From Dirofilaria immitis (lineage: Eukaryota; Nematoda; Chromadorea; Rhabditida; Onchocercidae), in the NCBI GenBank assembly GCA_024305405.1, contig JAKNDB010000027.1:178580-242579 (forward strand): DNA of 64,000 nt, given 5' to 3'. A program made the translations under genes and the position numbers. Below the pieces are notes generated by a model. That model saw only the letters and a program-made list of their open reading frames with translations, was not told where the DNA came from and ran no database searches. Within the stretch, counting starts at the first letter, position 1; each line of letters begins with the position of its first letter. Of this stretch, positions 40,830 through 53,313 are shown in pieces.

Positions 40830-43800
40830 GCAGTGCAGGAAGTGCAACATTGCTCAAAATCTCTTTTTAAGCCTCTCGACTAGCTCAGCACTAATATTGT
40901 ATGTGAAAATGCGCCACTAAAAATTTCTATCTTTTATCTAATACTAAAAGTTGTTACTTTGTGTGACTGTACTGACCTTATTTTCCAGAAATCAGGGCAT
41001 CATTTTCCTAATATTGATTGTCACATGTAAACAAACAATTGAAGCGATTGATACTTATTTTTCAATTTATGAAATTACAAATTCATTGCATAATATCAAT
41101 GTCCACATTGTATATCTTCATAAATCATGCTCAATAAGAAATATGTAATGATTTATTAACGAGACGTTTTACTTATTTTTGTTTAACTTAGTAATTTGAA
41201 TTGAACACCTAATAATAATGAATTTCGTTTTAATAGTCAATAATTTACATTTGATTACTTGTAAAATGATATATGCTTAATTTTTGACAAATTATCTCTA
41301 TTTGATTATTTATAGTAATATATTCTTAATTTTTCTTATAAATTTTATTTAAAAATTCGTTCATTAATTTATAATATTCAAATATTTTGGTTTAAATAGT
41401 CGACAATTTATTTTTTAGCTATTCAGTATACTTCATTTAGCTCTCATTAGTTTTCATTTGAGTTTTTAGTGCTCGATAACTTTATCACACTTCATTTAAT
41501 AGTTATAGAAGTGATATTGATTATCCTTAATAGATCATTTAATAAGGAATAATATGCTATGAAATCAAAGACACTTTTTCCTTTCAATTTTTCTTTTCTA
41601 ATCATTCGTACTCAGGCGACAGATACTGCGCATAATACAACTAGATATTAATAAAGTAGTAGATAAGAATCGAATAATAATAATTAGAAGTTTTAGTTTC
41701 TTCTTGTTTAATTTAATGCTTTCTGTTTATGATGTGGTGATATTTCAGTGTTATCACAATGGTTTGTTTAATCAATCATTACATTAAACAAAATGATTAA
41801 TAATTGCAATTTTGCGTTTATTATTTCCTTTTACAAATATTAATATTAGTCATATTCAACTATGCATTACAAAAATTACCCGTTCAGAGTGATAATCCTT
41901 AGTAATTATTCTTAATAATCAAATGAAATAGTTAAAGTTAATTATTAATCTACGAAATTTATGATGATACGAAATTTATGAGAAAGTAAAATAAATTTGC
42001 ATACAATTCAATATGGAAATAATTTAGTTGAAACGGATAAATTCATAAAATGCTGAAATTTTTACAATAATTCCAAGGGTGAATTTCATTTTTAACAGTA
42101 AATTTTCTTATTTCTAATTTTTAAATACATAGTATAAATTTTAAGATGGTATTTTCGAATATTTGACAAAATTCACAATTCTCTCTGTATTCGATCCTTT
42201 ACATTTTTTTTCAAATTGAAATGAAATATTTGATTTTTATTATCATTTGACAACAAAATTTCACATATACAAAGACAGAAAATTTTATTGATTAAAAATG
42301 ACGCTTGTTTTGACGTTATTTTATTTCCAGACTTAATATTGGTGAATTAATCGTTTGCCCACTTTCGAAATTTCATTTAAATTTTTGACAGCAAGATCGA
42401 TTTCATATATTCAGATATTATGGTTGAAGTTATTAATCAGTAAAATTTAAAATTAGCATATTTCATAGTGTCCAACAAAGAAGATGAAATGGGAAGGAAA
42501 AGATTCATATATCATCCAAAATAGATAAATATAAGATTAAAATAGCTTTTTCAAGTAATTTGAAATGACAGGATGATTAAACTATTGCGTTATGATCATT
42601 CATTTTGTTTGTCAAAACATTATGCTGAAAATATATTTCTTATTTATCATATATTAGAAATTAAAACGAAAATTAATAAGAAATCATGCGGGCAAGTAAC
42701 TTTTGATACTTTTATATAACTTTTCAATCCAAATTTTTCTATCAAAATATGCTATGTAATAATATATTTTTCTTTAATGATCGATTATTATTAGTTATTC
42801 TATATTATATATAAAACTGTAATTTGAGAGGGAAATGAATAAAAAATATGCTAAAATAGCAAAGAAGCCAAAAATAGCACAGCTTAAATTTATAATATAT
42901 CGATAAGATGATATATGAGGCCTGACATGCATATATTTTCAGGTTCATCAAAAATTTTCTCCCCATTAATATTTCGTAGGAGAATGTTCAAAGAAAGTAA
43001 ATTGGTAATTAAATATGATCGAAAAAGTGAATCACTGCCCTGAGTAAAATAAGTTAAATTATGGTACTAAATGCAGCTGTTATTAGTAATACAGTAGGCA
43101 TATCAATGTTCAAATATAAAATATTAATAATACAGTAGATATTAATAAAACTTTAATTCTGTCATAAAATTCAGTTGAAATTTCTTTTCAAGTTAATGTC
43201 AGTTATATCAATAGCAACGGTCAGCTTAGGCCAGCTGACATTTTCCTAAACAATGGTGCTTCTAAATGAAGGAACAATAAAAAACGAATTGACCTAATAT
43301 TTCCAATCATTTTCCTTTAAGAGATTTTTCCATTGTATCGAAAAATCCGAAAATATAAAGTGTTTCATATAGAAATATGATAAAATAATCAAAGGATTTT
43401 GTATAGCAGAAATTTATAATATCTCTCACATAAATTAATCATTTATTCAAATATTAGTAGAAAACTTTTGTTCTTATCCCATATCTTTCGATTTATTAAT
43501 AAAACCTGTGTTGTATATATTATTTAAGACGTTGAAATCTGTCTGGAATGTTGTAACGATCAAAGCTATTTGTGCATGTCCTGAAATACCGTCCATCTCT
43601 CATCCTTTATTCTGATAACTAAATTCTTTATGTATTTATAAGAATCAAAGATCACTGTTAAAAAGAGGCTTCTAGCGATTAACTGATAATGTTTGAAGCA
43701 ATATTTCGACGGATGCCTAGGAATAGCAATTTCAGCAGTCGCTCAACTTGCTCGACAACCAATATTCTCCGATTCAATCCAATTGAATCATATTAAATTT

Positions 43801-44050
43801 CTCTTTACTACAAGCAAGGCGATTAACTTTGAATGTGATATTACCTGATTTTATTGCAGAACACTGTGCATGTTTCAAATGCCGTTCCATTTCTCATTTT
43901 TAAAAAATAAATGAGAAATAAATCCTTTGTCAAATAAAGTCTTTTCTCATCAAGATTCGGAAAAAAACTTTCCCGACATTAAGAGAGTGAAATATTTAAT
44001 CCGTTCAAGTGAGAACTGGGAACTGACCTATTTACATATTATTTATACTA
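40830..44050. other. Intergenic spacer, no gene recognised
   Basis: AT-rich sequence between the dex-1-like gene and the acyl-CoA synthetase pseudogene. Short open frames (for example 40951-41148 and 43927-44160) show no domain or splice context; the latter lies over the end of the pseudogene on the opposite strand. I see no RNA gene or clear transposon end. Confidence 0.5.
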
Positions 44051-44059
44051 TAATGCTTA

Positions 44060-47000
44060 TAAGAAATCACTATAATAAAGTTGTAAAGCTTGCTATAATT
44101 TTCTCATATTCTGCCTTAATTTGCCGACGTTTCAATTTCAATGATTCGATCAAAAGATAAGCCTCGGAAGTTTGTATTTCTTCACTTAAGTAAGTCCTTT
44201 GTGATAAATTAATTTTCCATTAAATTACTTGAATGCAACTTTTGTTTCTCGAGAAATTTCGTATTTAGAATTAATTCCTTTCAATGCTATTTATTTTTAA
44301 TTCTTAATCGGCACATTGTTTCCTCATTTTAAATTCTATTAATTTATTTATTATTTGCTTCTTAGTACAAAATGTACTAAATACTTGAAACAAATAAAAA
44401 ATTGTCGTTATGATTAGCCAGGAAAACTTCAAACTTTCAGATTTTTTTGAAAAAATTCAATTGTTCTTTGTAGGAAAAGTTTTTATAAGATGTTAAAGCA
44501 AAAAAAAAAAAAAATGACAATGCTAATATTCTAGTAGGAATGCAATAGTTTTTGTTACAAATATGACAATTAAGATAGTACATCTTCTCATTCTATTCCT
44601 ATCCTACATTTAATTTAATTCAATTAAGTAATGAAATGCAAATATAAATCATTTTTCATAGCATTTTTAAAATTCATGAATTCATGAAGAAAATCTTTAA
44701 ATGATTGGAAAACAATAATTATTCGTAAAATGGTTATCTACTATAATAGATGATAACATATTTTTACACCATGCACTTCCAATCGTTCTAATATTCTTTT
44801 ACAATATTAGCACTTCGATATAATTCAGTCCAAGGCAATGAATTAATACTAAGGTGAAATATAAACAAGCAATGAATTCAACGTAAGCTTCAGATAAATT
44901 TAGTACAATAATCGATGAGCGATTATAAATAATAGTTAATTTATATTCGAATTATCTAAATACTGAAAAACTCACTATAGTTCCTTTTAAAAAAAATGTG
45001 AAATATACGAAATGTCTCTCTAGCCAAAGAAACTATAAGTGAGCGAACTTAAAATATTCATAATTTAGGTTTAAGCGAATCAATTTCAATGATTGATATC
45101 ACTCCTCATCTCACGACAAGTTTTTTCTAACTGATGTGAATCGTCAAAAATGAGAAGAAGAAAAAGGAATTATCGCAAACAAAAAATTATTAAAATTGAT
45201 CGACATTTAAAAATCTCGGAAACATTTAACAAATATATAAATTTTCAAAAAAACATTTCAATTTTCTGAATGACTTATTTGGAAATGGCAAAGATGATTA
45301 TTGTTCGCGTCTTTTTACTCATTTTATATCTAAGCTTTCCTTTATCTATAATTTTGACTCATTTCATTCCGTCAATTTTGTTAATTCATTGTAAAATTAT
45401 ATACGTATCATTAAATTTTATTTGTAGTAATATTTTTATCAAAAGACAATCTCAGTAGCAATTCCTTATGCTTTCTGTCAGTTAGAACAAGTGCTTTCAA
45501 AAATTATGATAGTGGATCACCATAACAACAAATTTCGATCGACGGACAATCTAGCAATCATATTTCAATTTTGGCCAGTGACATATATTCACTACTTTGA
45601 ATTCTTATCAGGTCTTTTTCTGATCTGAAATAGATTGAAATTCCTTTCTAAATTGTCTATTCTATTTTAACGCGATTTTTTTGATAAAATTCATAATAAT
45701 ATTATAATTTAATGCACAGAACACTGACCAATAATACACAACGAACCAACGAAATTGACCAACATCTCCAGTAGCAAAATATCATATACCATCGATGACT
45801 ATTAAAATCTTCAGATGTTTTTTTCGACTGCTTCCAGTAACCATGTGATAAATTTGAGCCAGAAATAAGGACCTCAGGTGGTTCATTAAATGGAATAAGT
45901 CTACCTATGAAAAATATAATGAGTAAAAATTGTATAGTAGTAATAATGATAATAGACATAACCGATGTATGGTACTGAATAGCAATATCAATTAGAAATT
46001 ATTGGACTAAAAGAATACTTTCATTACAAATTTACTTATCTAATTTATCTATTCACGAAGAAGTATTTATAAGCATCGAAGAGGTGGAATAACTGTACCT
46101 GTACTTGAATCATTTACTAAGAAATATCTTGAGATTTCTGAATTTTATAAATCTCACAATTATGTGCAAAATATGAAGGAAATTTTTCGTAACTTTCTAC
46201 ATGAAAATTTACGAACGGAAATTTTTCAAAATTATACTTTGAACAAAAAGGAAAATATCAAATAAAAAATGAAAGGAATTATTGAAAATAAAATAACGAT
46301 CGACATACTCTTTGGAAGAGTTTTTACTTTACTATTTTGCAATATCATCTAATTTTAATTATATCTAACCAACAATCTTTCTATAACAAAGCAATAATTT
46401 CTTGCTATCGCAATCGAGACTGCTACATAATGTTCCAGTTGATTCTTATCCTGGTATAGGAAAGCATATACAAAATATTCATGAAACGTAAAGTTTCGGA
46501 ATTCAGTGCTGCCCCACCACACACTCGTAATTTACCGTCCAGAAAATATCGATTCTTTTTAAATACAATTCTATAAATAAATTCAAAATCAATAGAAGTA
46601 TATTGTTGAAAATTGTCTTAAACCGTTTACTTAAATCATTAATTCTATAAATTTTTGTCTCCTTTTTTTTCATTCATGAAATGCTTGAATTGTTTAAATG
46701 AAAATTAATACAGAATAAGAAAATACGATTAAATTGCAAAATAAAGAATTTAATCAAAAATCAACTTAACTAATTAAAATTAGTAGAATTCTTAGAAAAT
46801 GAATGTGGAAACAGGAGAAAACCTCTCCGAGAATAGACTATGAAATCCTCATTGAATGTGCGTTTCTGTTCGTAAGTTAATCGGAAAAGTTGTTATATAA
46901 GATGCGAACTTTTTGGAACTTCATCATTCATGGCTTTGAATATGCTATCCATTACGATCTTGAAAAGCAATAAAATAAAATAATAATCATGCGGCAGATT

Positions 47001-48250
47001 TACATCAGTCAAAGCAAAATTTCTTCTATTCATAAAAAGTTCCTTCCACATTATTTCCAGACAGACAACTTCATATTGAAATGTTCCACATGACCAAATA
47101 TAAGCTTGCTTCTCTATAAATTTTCGATTTTTAAATTCATCCAAATTAATGATAATATTCCCAAGCCCGATTATTTACTTCTTATCATGCTGTAAAAAAA
47201 AACGATAAAAAGTGGATTGTCTAAATTATAAAATAATTTCATAATCTCTGAAATTAGATTAAATTTTTGCTCATCAAAGAGCTAACGGCGCTGGTCATAA
47301 ATTTTGGTTTTAGCATCAACTAATCATAATGTATTTTTAGTTTCATTTTAGCATCACGATATTGAAATGTAAATGAACTTGAGTAACCGATACGACAATC
47401 TCAAACCTAAATTAAGGAATATTTATCGCAAAAATTTTTTCATTATTTTATGGAAAAGATTATCACTTACTTGGATTACATAAGAATTAATACACTGAAG
47501 TGTAATTTAAATTGTTTTATTCCAACAGCTTCATCTAAAAAAATAAAAACTTCAAACGATAATTTAATCAATTAATCATGCAATTTATAAAATACAATTT
47601 GGATAATAACATTCTACAATATGCGCCAAAGGAAGATATCCACCACATGTATCGATATTACAAAGGATATCTATTCCATTTTCGCAATTCCTGTGCAAGC
47701 ACTTGCATGCATTATCATTGCTATATCATTTTTCTTAGCTGACGAAATATTTGATCAAATCGATTCTTTCATTGATCCATAAGGTTATTTTGATTAAATC
47801 GATTTATTCGCTAATCCAGAAGATATATTTATTAAAAAGAATAGCTAAAAGAGAACCATTTCATTAATTATTAGCAATATTATTATTAGAAGAATAGTAA
47901 GATTAAAATTAGAAATATTAAAATAATGGTGATAATGAAATCGTCTACAATTCTGACAGCAATTATTCTGAAATTTTAATTTACAATTTTAATTTAATTT
48001 CTAGAAATTACTAAATAGTAGCCTGGAGCATTATTTTCATATATCTTCAGTTCATCCAGTGAGATAACATTTTCGAATTGTTGCTTGATGATATCGACAT
48101 TGATAATTTTCTTCGAAGGACGAAAAAATATATATATGATGAACATAACCTTGATTGTTTTTTCTTATTATTGCAACTGTTGTCAAAAGTTCTTGATACA
48201 GTTTCTGTTTCATTGATTGCTTGAAATATTATCTAAAGGAGAAAACAAAA
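44060..48250 (-). pseudogene. Long-chain acyl-CoA synthetase (ACSL3/4-like) pseudogene
   Basis: A functional member would activate long-chain fatty acids to acyl-CoA using ATP. Reading the - strand, blocks occur in the order of the protein family: about 48050-48240 (SQELLTT, IINVD), 47600-47740 (degraded AMP-binding loop DIAMIMHASACTGIAK, then GYLPLAHIVE), 46900-47010 (IVMDSIFKAMNDEV), 46390-46560 (LRVCGGAALNSETLRFMN, then CFPIPG, a stop and ESTGT in another frame), 45710-45910 (EVLISGSNLSHGYWKQSKKT, then TGDVGQFRW in another frame), 45440-45630 (EKDLIRIQSSEYMSLAKIEI with in-frame stops, then CCYGDP), 44080-44160 (LKLKRRQIKAEYEKI, the C-terminal region). The TSGSTG loop is lost, there are several frameshifts and at least two in-frame stops, and some exons are missing. 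It ends close to the BEL/Pao fragment, whose insertion may have accompanied inactivation. Confidence 0.85.
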
Positions 48251-48379
48251 ATTTGAAAACGCAAACTAAAATAGAATCTTAAAAATGTGCACTCTAAGCA
48301 AATTCAAGATACATAATCAATAATTCAAAGTTACCGAAATTACTTGTAGTGAAGAATTCTTCCCTTGGGCGTTGCAACA

Positions 48380-50225
48380 AGGCACATAGAGTTGCAAAAA
48401 ACGGGTCCCGAAGAAAACCGCTAATAACAAATCCGTTAAAATTCCACGATTAAAATTGCTGGCAATAGCAATAGGAACAAGAATGACAGAACTTTTAAGA
48501 CAAGAAAGTTCAATAGAGAATGCTTATCTGTGGATCAATAGCGCCTATACAATACACTGGATAAAGAAACCTCCTATAAAATCTAGATATATTACAATAG
48601 AATAGCTGAAATAAAAGGAGTCAAAGGACAACTAACAATCCTGCTGATTTAGCTTCTAGAGAGGCGTTATCAAAGGTCCTGAAAGATAGTTCGCTATGAT
48701 GGAATGATCCAAGTCGGATGGTACATCCACTAGAAACATGGCCAAGACAAGAAATAAAAAAGTTCAAGAAAAAATTTGTATGACTTTGGGATTAATGATC
48801 TGTACGGAAATAATATTGACGACTAAGGCATCAGTTATGGATGTAGAACGATTTTCGTCATTAACAGAAATTAGTCCGTACCATCTTATTTGTTTTCGAA
48901 ATTTATGGCAAAAGTATCTGAAGGAAAATTAAAGGCCTAACTGAGTTTATAAAAGATGGGAAATTTACCTTTAGTGGCGAAGAAGTTGGTAGTGAGAATC
49001 GCTCAATCCGAAGTATCTCAAAAAGTCATGGAAAAATTAGTACGTGATACAGATGGATCTGGAGAAGTTTGGGAAGAATTCGATGGTCTCGATCAAAATT
49101 TATATCACGTATTTCATATGTAGAGGAAGAATTGCGGATATGATTGTTAAGCAGCATCACTCACGAAAAGATGTTTTACTTCTTCGCCAATTTAACTTAG
49201 GTCAAAATTTGCCAAACATATTCGATACTTCATGGAAGAGCATACGTCAAAACCATTCTTAGGAAACTCTGTAAAGGATGTAAACTCTATAAAAGATATA
49301 AAAGAATGCTATAGCATTTGAACAACCAGAATTTTCATCTTATCAACTAGAAAGGATGATCATGAGCAGACCCTTTCAGAAAATCGAGATAGACTTTTTG
49401 GTCTCGTGTAGGCGAAGGACAACAGAACGCTGTCAAAATGCTGGGCGGTTCTTTTCACATGAGCCATTCATATGGAAGTCATGAAAAACATGTCTGTTGA
49501 GACTATTATGCAAGCGTTCAGAAGATATGTTAGCCGAAGAGTACGTCCAGAGTTTCAAGAGAATAGCATTCAAAAACAAAAACCAGTGAAGTAGAATTCA
49601 TTTACCCTGGGAGCTCCATGGCAAGGAGGTGTATGCAAAAGAATGGCTAGAGTTGTAAAGAGAACATTACAGAGAACATTGGAGAAGAACCTTTTGGAAG
49701 AAAAAACGAATTCACGACAATGATAAATGAGACTGAATTATTGGTTAATGAAAGGTCTTTGGTAGAATATGAGAGGAATGGAGAGCGAATATTATGTCCA
49801 GAGAATTTTTATGGCCTGGTTATAATAATGTAAAGAATTCATCGAAATATGGGAACAATTTATGTGTGAATGACGAACCGAATGCATCTATGATACAAAA
49901 TCACTGGAATTAGCAAGAATTAATTAATCGCTATCAAAATATCCGGAGAAAGTTATAACGTTTGTGGAAAATATTTGGAAAAATTAAGGAAAAGAACACG
50001 AAAGATGCATAAAGATCCTTACAGCTGCGTATGAAGAAAGGCAATCAATGGCGAATCAATATTATTAAAAGGAGAAGGTCCTAGAAAATCCTGGAAAATG
50101 GGTCGAATAAAAAGCTAACCAAGGTAAAAGACGAACATTATCGATCTGCTGTCGTGAAGATGTCGAATGGCAATTGGTTGATTAGTGATGTAAGACATCT
50201 TATTTCCTTTAGAGATTTCTAGATC
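48380..50225 (+). mobile_element. Decayed BEL/Pao LTR-retrotransposon pol fragment
   Basis: Translated pieces in all three frames follow the order of a BEL/Pao pol. An RNase H-like segment comes first (KIPRLKLLAIAIGTR near 48450), followed by NPADLASREAL and WNDPSRMVHPLETWP (48635-48750). An integrase follows: PFQKIEIDF near 49370, then GAPWQGGVCKRM and VVKRTLQRTLEKNLLEE (49610-49700), then TMINETELLVNERSLVEYE. The terminal domain is DEHYRSAVVKMSNGNWLI (about 50127-50180). Frameshifts and stops are frequent. No reverse transcriptase or gag was found, so it is 5' truncated and cannot be autonomous. It lies on the strand opposite to the synthetase pseudogene. Confidence 0.85.
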
Positions 50226-50289
50226 TGAAAACCTTACCTAGAAATACTTCTCACTTCCCGAATGTCCCTGAGATCGTAAGGAAAACTAG

Positions 50290-51400
50290 AAAATCAAAGA
50301 ATTCAATGCTTCCTTTGTGTTGGATTTCACATATGGATTTCACATAAATGAGTTTATATTATATGTGCCTATATACCGTATAATGTAAGATGTAAGATAA
50401 AATATTAGTCCGCCCTTGTCTATGAGCTTTATTTCCACACGCTAACAAAGCATCATTCCTCATACTCCACCCCACGAAAGTAGAGGGTCCGGATCATTAA
50501 ACCCATTATATAGGGCGTGCCATTCGACAAGATCGGTTGGATGCACCAAGTCGAGCGTTTTTAAAAGGAAACTAAAAGTTTCTTTTTTTCTTCTTGAACG
50601 ATGTCGTCATTAAACTTGTCTTACTGATATCATTGAAATTGTATGATTGGTTGTAATTGCTGCGTTCGTTGATGTATTTTTAAGTTAACCGTAACAAGGT
50701 TTAATTACCGAAGTTCGAGGTTCATTCCAAGTGAGAGAAATAAGAAATTGAAGAAATCTATGGATATCGAGGAGAAAAAAATCAGCCACGTCAAGGGGAG
50801 CTTTCCTTTATTATCTTCTATACATTCATATTTCTTTTTTCATCTTCATTTTCATATTTTGTTATAAGCTGTCTTGAATTGACATATCCTTAAGTCGTTG
50901 TTTCGAATCCGGTTGGTTGGAATAAATTTGTCGCCGATCTTCTTTAACCGTGACAAAAATTGACGGTTGTTTCTCCTTTTAATGATATTACTTCAAATTT
51001 GAATAATTAAACATGATAAATTTGATAATACATCAATGAATATAATATTCACAAGATTTATAATAGAAATTCAATGATATCAATCAGATAATCTTAATGA
51101 CGACAACATAACTAAAAAAATTTAAAAACGCTCGATGAAGATATCCAACCACCTCGCTGAAGCACATTCTTCATAACGGCTTTGGTGCTCCGTACTCTCA
51201 TGCGTAGGCGAAGGTACAGTTCTGCGACTACAAGAGAAAGCGCCTTTGTTAACGTGTGAGAATCTTTGTTAGAGCTCATTGTCACAACTAGGCGGATAAT
51301 TTTAGATTACATTAAACAGTAAATCCGCACATGCGATATATGCCCAGCAATAATAGTTAAGAACAAGGAATTATTAATTCCCTTGTTCTCTCGACTTTAA
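50290..51400 (+). repeat. Possible 3' LTR or untranslated end of the BEL/Pao element
   Basis: This follows the pol remnant directly, is noticeably less AT-rich than its surroundings and holds no coding frame. A TGTTGG start near 50318 and a TTGTCACA end near 51286 could be LTR termini (TG...CA), but no second LTR copy was found upstream. A 15-bp tandem duplication of TGGATTTCACATA lies near 50320-50346. An imperfect hairpin (AGAACAAGGAATTA and its complement with one bulge) lies at 51360-51388. Confidence 0.35.
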
Positions 51401-52470
51401 CGACAAGCTGCATATGGAATAATGTTGAACAAAATTGAAATGAAATATGTGATTCGGATTTATGGCGATGTTCGGAAAGAGATGACATGCTGTTCAAAGA
51501 TCTCTCTTATGCAGTAAGGACTTTTATCGATTATTTTAATTAGTAAGAATTTTAACTTTAAATTAGAATGATTAGGTTGATGATTAGTTTTGAAATAAGA
51601 ACCGAAATTTGTTTTCCTTCGTTCAGTTTTCTTTACGTTAGCTTGCTTCAGATTTCCTGATAATCCGAATGAATTGTCAAAAATTTTATCAATAAACCTA
51701 GTTTCTGAGCAAGTATATAAGAGATAAATTCCATATTTTGTTTTTTTTTCGGTGGACAACATTAATTGGAAGTGAAAATCAGTGTTTTTCAACCCAATAT
51801 TTATCCAGATTTTTCCCTCTAAAGAATTAAAAATACACTATTTTTTGACGATGGAAATAATGTTTAAACGGAATGATTTCATTATAATAAAGTGATAAGC
51901 ATACAAAAATCAGCAATTTCTCATTAAAATAATGGTGAGAGAAAAAGAAGTAGTACAAATCAATTTATATAAGAGGTAGTACAAATTAATTTATATAAAA
52001 ATTTAATTGAAAATATCGAAGTACTAGAATACAATTATATTGGATTTTTCATGTTCTTTATTCTTTTTATTATATTCTTCCTTCTTTTTTGACATTATTG
52101 GGGAGATATAATATGACCGTTTTATGTACAATATAATTTCAACTGAAAAATAAGTAGCAATGTGAACATGTATTATAACAGATCAGAAAAGTAACTATCC
52201 ATAATTAAATTTCATTTTCAATAATCGTTTATTTCAATCATTTTGCTATCATTATGGTTAAACTGACGAAGCTAATCAAGATTGGAGAATACAACATAAA
52301 TTTTGTTTATATGAAATATATTTCAATCAAACAATAAATGATAAGGAACTATTTTGAAAGCGACAAATAATACAAGAAAGAGAAATAGGAAAAAGAGAGG
52401 AAGTAAAAGTAATAAAAACTAAACATTAATAAATCCATTAGATTGCTTGCTACTGCCGTTTTGTTAAATT

Positions 52471-53268
52471 TTAATTTCCATTCCGCTGCATATTTTGATT
52501 CGTTTGTTCATTTAAATTATTCGCTGCTGTAGTAATTGGTGCTGCGATGCTCTGTAATATATATATATATATATATATAAGAGACTTATCTATCCGACAT
52601 ATGTATATTCCATATACATACTATATATGATATATGCCTATATCATAGAAAACAATTTTTTATGGGAATAAATATGCATTTTTATCCGTAACAAATGCAA
52701 TATGTCTTGATTAATAACAATGTTTAAAATTATAACACAAATTAACGGAATATTAAGAAGACCTACCTGCCGAACTATTGTATTAGCCGCCATAGTACTA
52801 TAATAAGGTGACATGAGATTACAACCAATTGGCATGGAAGTACCATATCCGATCTGTTGCATATTTTGATTCAGTTGATAAATAAAACCACCCGATGTAG
52901 TAGTGATCGTTGTTGCTGTACCTGGCATACTCTAAAATGTATGCATATATATATTTATATATCTAAATTCAAGAAATAGTGTACTCTTTCTGTATTTTTT
53001 TAGTTTTCTTCAACTGAATGAACTACGGCTTTTTGATTATAGAAGTCACAGTATGTTAAGAATTATAATAATATATAAAATGTATAATAAAAAATGTAAT
53101 AATAGAAAGACTTACCTGTCCAAATGGTGTATGAACCGACATAGTATTATAATAAGATGACAAAGGCATGGAAGTACCATATCTATTCGGTTGCATATTT
53201 TGATTCATTTGATAAATAAAACCATCTGACGCAGTTGAGATCGTTGTTGCGGTGCCTGGCATACTCTA

Positions 53269-53313
<45 letters not shown>

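Noticed and set aside
51460..51792. 110-residue - strand frame after the retroelement
   Set aside because: No domain, no splice context and no counterpart in the duplicated unit; probably chance.
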